Origin: Phoronis australis
Lineage: Eukaryota > Phoronida > Phoronidae
Assembly (NCBI GenBank): GCA_002633005.1
Contig: NMRA01000248.1
Location: 225,664-289,663, forward strand
DNA length: 64,000 nt
Reading direction: 5' to 3'
The position numbers and the translations under genes are program-made. The stretch's first letter is position 1; each line of letters starts with the position of its first letter. Below the pieces are notes generated by a model, which was not told the DNA's origin, ran no database searches, and was given only the letters and a program-made list of their open reading frames with translations. Shown here piece after piece: positions 61,374 through 64,000 of this stretch.

Positions 61374-63491
61374 GTTCGCTGAATGAAGAATCCTGCAGAT
61401 TTTAGTCGTTTAAACGTGAGCCACCAGTATATAGGTGCATGAATGACTCGAGCCGTGCGTGCCAGCGTGCACATGTCTACACGCGCGCAGTGATCGACTT
61501 GATGAGCACTTTCATAAATTTAAAAGTTTTCTCTTTATCATGGACCCGTGTGTGTCATGTTTTACGGTTGATGGCCGTCTACACATGTCACTAGAGTCTA
61601 TGATTAGCTGCCTCACGGACGCATTGGGTGGGGTAGCGGGCAGATGAGAGGATAAAAAACATAATTTAATGTAGGAAAACACCATTGATGGAATACGCTA
61701 GTTGACAGTGGGACCTGGGTATTTTTGTTTGAGGGGACCCTAGTTTTTTACCTTTGCCGTACGTTCCGCGCACAACACATTTGACCTTGAAGGTGTACTT
61801 TACATTTTAAAATGCTCTTTTTTATCGGATGGGTTCCTGGCAGGAACTGAGAAGCACTCACTTTAATTGCGGTCGCCGCTCATTTCCTGTTTTTGAAATC
61901 CAAATTTCAACTGAAATCCAATACCCCTTTCCGTATTGGCGAAATCCATATTCACAATGCACAAGCGCCCAACAGGCTCATGCCAGCACAGAACTGCACT
62001 CTTGACCTTCCTGCTACACTAGTTCTAGCAGGGAAAATCCTTCCTGCATTTTTATTTAAACCCTTTTATGAAAAAGTGCTCAGTATCCGAGTCTGGGAAC
62101 TGCCCGGTGATGCCGCAGTCATGCCAGCATAGACTATAGATAACGAGTAGCCCTGCGCATGCCATCCGAGTCTAACTGTCAGTTAGTTTTAGTAATTTAA
62201 CTGAAGGTGCTCACTGTCTCGAGCGCTTAGAAATATTCTCGCACAGCAGTGGCATCCCATGCAGTTAAGGCGTATTGGGCCTTGATATTCCTTAACTGAA
62301 TTCAGAATGCTCATTGAATTGGAAAATACTTTGACTTAACCCGGTCTACAGTTACAATCTCCTACTCAGTTTATGCTGAGCCATAAAACCAGTGGACTTA
62401 CAGAGTATGGTTTTAGTAGGGATCCATTGCGAAGAAGACCTCGTCAGCATTGGTCATGACTCACTTAATATTGATTTATGCATGGTGCCTTTNGTTCGCT
62501 GAATGAAGAATCCTGCAGATTTTAGTCGTTTAAACGTGAGCCACCAGTATATAGGTGCATGAATGACTCGGGCCGTGCGTGCCAGCGTGCACATGTCTAC
62601 ACGCGCGCAGTGATCGACTTGATGAGCACTTTCATAAACTTAAAAGTTTTCTCTTTATCATGCACCCATGTGTGTCATGTTTTTCAGTTGATGGCCGTCT
62701 ACACATGTCACTAGTATCTGATTACCTGCCTCACCGATGCATTGGGTGGGGGTAGCGTGCAGATGAGAGGATACAAAACATACAAACATGTTTAATATAG
62801 AAAAGCACTATTGATGGAATACCCTAGTTGACTGTGGGACTTGGGTATTTTTGTTTGAGGGGACCCTAGTTTTTTTACCTTTGCCATCCCGCGCACAACA
62901 CATTTGACCTTGAATGTGTATTTTACAATTTAAAATGCTCTTTTTTATCGGATGGGTTCCTGGCAGGCACTGAGAGCTCAGATAGACTATAGATATATCT
63001 GAGCTGAGAGGCACTCATTTTGTGGTCGCCGCTCCTTTCCTGTTTTTGAAATCCAAATTTCAACTGAAATCCAATACCCCTTTCCGTATTGGCGAAATCC
63101 ATATTCACAATGCACAAGCCGCCAACAGGCTCATGCGAGCACAGAACTGCACTCTTGACCTTCCTGCTACACTAGTTCTAGCCGGGAAAAATCCTTCCTG
63201 CATTTTTATTTAAACCTTTTATGAAAAAGTGTTCAGTCTCTGAGTCTGGGAACTGCCCGGTGATGCCGGAGTCATGCCAGCATAGACTATAGATAACGAG
63301 TAGCCCTGCGCATGCCATCCAAGTCTAACTGTCAGTGAGTTTTAGTAATTTAACTGAAGGTGCTCACTGTCTCGAGCGCTTAGAAAGATTCTCGCACAGC
63401 AGTGGCATCCCATGCAGTTAAGGAGTATTGGGCCTTGATATTCCTTTACTGGATTCAGAATGCTCATTAATTGGAAAATACTTTGACTTTA
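61374..63491. repeat. Direct 1-kb duplication across the gap at 62493
   Basis: 61374-62341 and 62494-63491 are near-identical, both starting GTTCGCTGAATGAAGAATCC. The second copy has a short insertion near 62980-63010. An open frame (plus strand, 61893 and 63022) is shared but is not supported as a gene. Confidence 0.9.
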
Positions 63492-63512
63492 TATACCCGG
63501 GTGAGAATTTGA

Positions 63513-64000
63513 CACGTTTGACACGCTCTAAAAACGTGGAGTATTGGAACGCTCTAAAAACGTGTCGAACGTGTAAAACGTGGCGTGTCAAACGTGTAAA
63601 ATGTAGCGTGTCAAACGTGTCAAGAACGTGTCAAAAACGTTCCAATACTCCACGTTTGACACGCTTAGCGTGTCAAACGTGGCGATAAGCGTGTAAAACA
63701 TGGCGATAAGCGTGTAAAACGTGGCGATGGCGTGTCGAATGTGGCGTGCAAAAACGTGGCACTTTTGTTACGCCAGCATGTCGAACGTGGCGATAAGCGT
63801 GTAAAACGTGGCGATAGCGTGTCGAATGTGGCGTGCAAAAACGTGGCACTTTTGTTACGCCAGCATGTCGAACGTGGCGATAAGCGTGTAAAACGTGGCG
63901 ATAGCGTGTCGAATGTGGCGTGCAAAAACGTGGCACTTTTGTTACGCCAGCATGTCGAACGTGGCGATAAGCGTGTAAAACGTGGCGATAGCGTGTCGAA
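63513..64000. repeat. 87-bp minisatellite built of GTGTC-AACGTG submotifs
   Basis: GTTACGCCAGCATGTCGAAC occurs at 63767, 63854 and 63941, exactly 87 bp apart, with almost no change. The preceding 250 bp are shorter, less regular versions of the same GTGTCAAACGTG motif. The period is a multiple of three, which explains long open frames. The window ends inside the array. Confidence 0.93.

Noticed and set aside
61893-63213. Shared plus-strand frame KSKFQLKSNTPFRIGEIHIH as a duplicated gene
   Set aside because: The duplication is explained by the gap at 62493, and the frame has no start context, splice partner or domain.

Overview
This is a 64 kb piece of animal nuclear DNA, most likely from a marine invertebrate. 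The evidence is GT-AG introns in every recognisable gene, exons of the eukaryotic housekeeping genes COG4 and U2AF1, secreted proteins with fibronectin type II modules, and a background of AT-rich introns, microsatellites, fold-back elements and satellite DNA. The sequence alone does not fix the phylum. Most of the window is non-coding.

Layout. 1.2-7.0 kb: a plus-strand, plant-type haem peroxidase gene with at least five exons (distal and proximal histidine motifs present, the part before the last exon not resolved). 7.6-9.0 kb: two triplet-repeat tracts of opposite strand sense. 11.4 kb: a fold-back transposon with a 6-bp target duplication. 13.5-14.6 kb: a compact two-exon gene for a secreted 172-residue protein that looks like a permuted papain-fold enzyme with a strongly basic tail. 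19.3-23.1 kb: a TATA-driven gene for a small secreted protein with two complete fibronectin type II modules and the stump of another cut by a gap. 25.3-29.4 kb: a 4.1 kb inverted repeat that is probably a mis-oriented redundant contig. 29.7-36.4 kb: several direct duplications meeting at single-N gaps.

36.4-46.3 kb holds two copies of a mobile element whose ends read GGTGCATTCC and which carries the 14-mer GTTACAGATGTGAC many times. Copy 1 carries an intact two-exon orphan gene (123 codons, minus strand); copy 2 carries a broken version. Between the copies lie two minus-strand exons of COG4, a 1.4 kb terminal-inverted-repeat transposon, and the first coding exon of U2AF1 on the plus strand. 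50-60.6 kb is mainly a satellite with ~182-bp monomers and a ~1.1 kb higher-order unit. 61.4-63.5 kb is a direct duplication across a gap, and the window ends inside an 87-bp minisatellite.

The genes do not form a pathway. Three encode or probably encode extracellular proteins (peroxidase, permuted papain-like protein, fibronectin II protein); two are housekeeping fragments. Assembly quality matters here: 15 gaps (14 of a single N, one of six) separate contigs, and sequence beside many of them is repeated in near-identical form, which looks like unmerged haplotypes.
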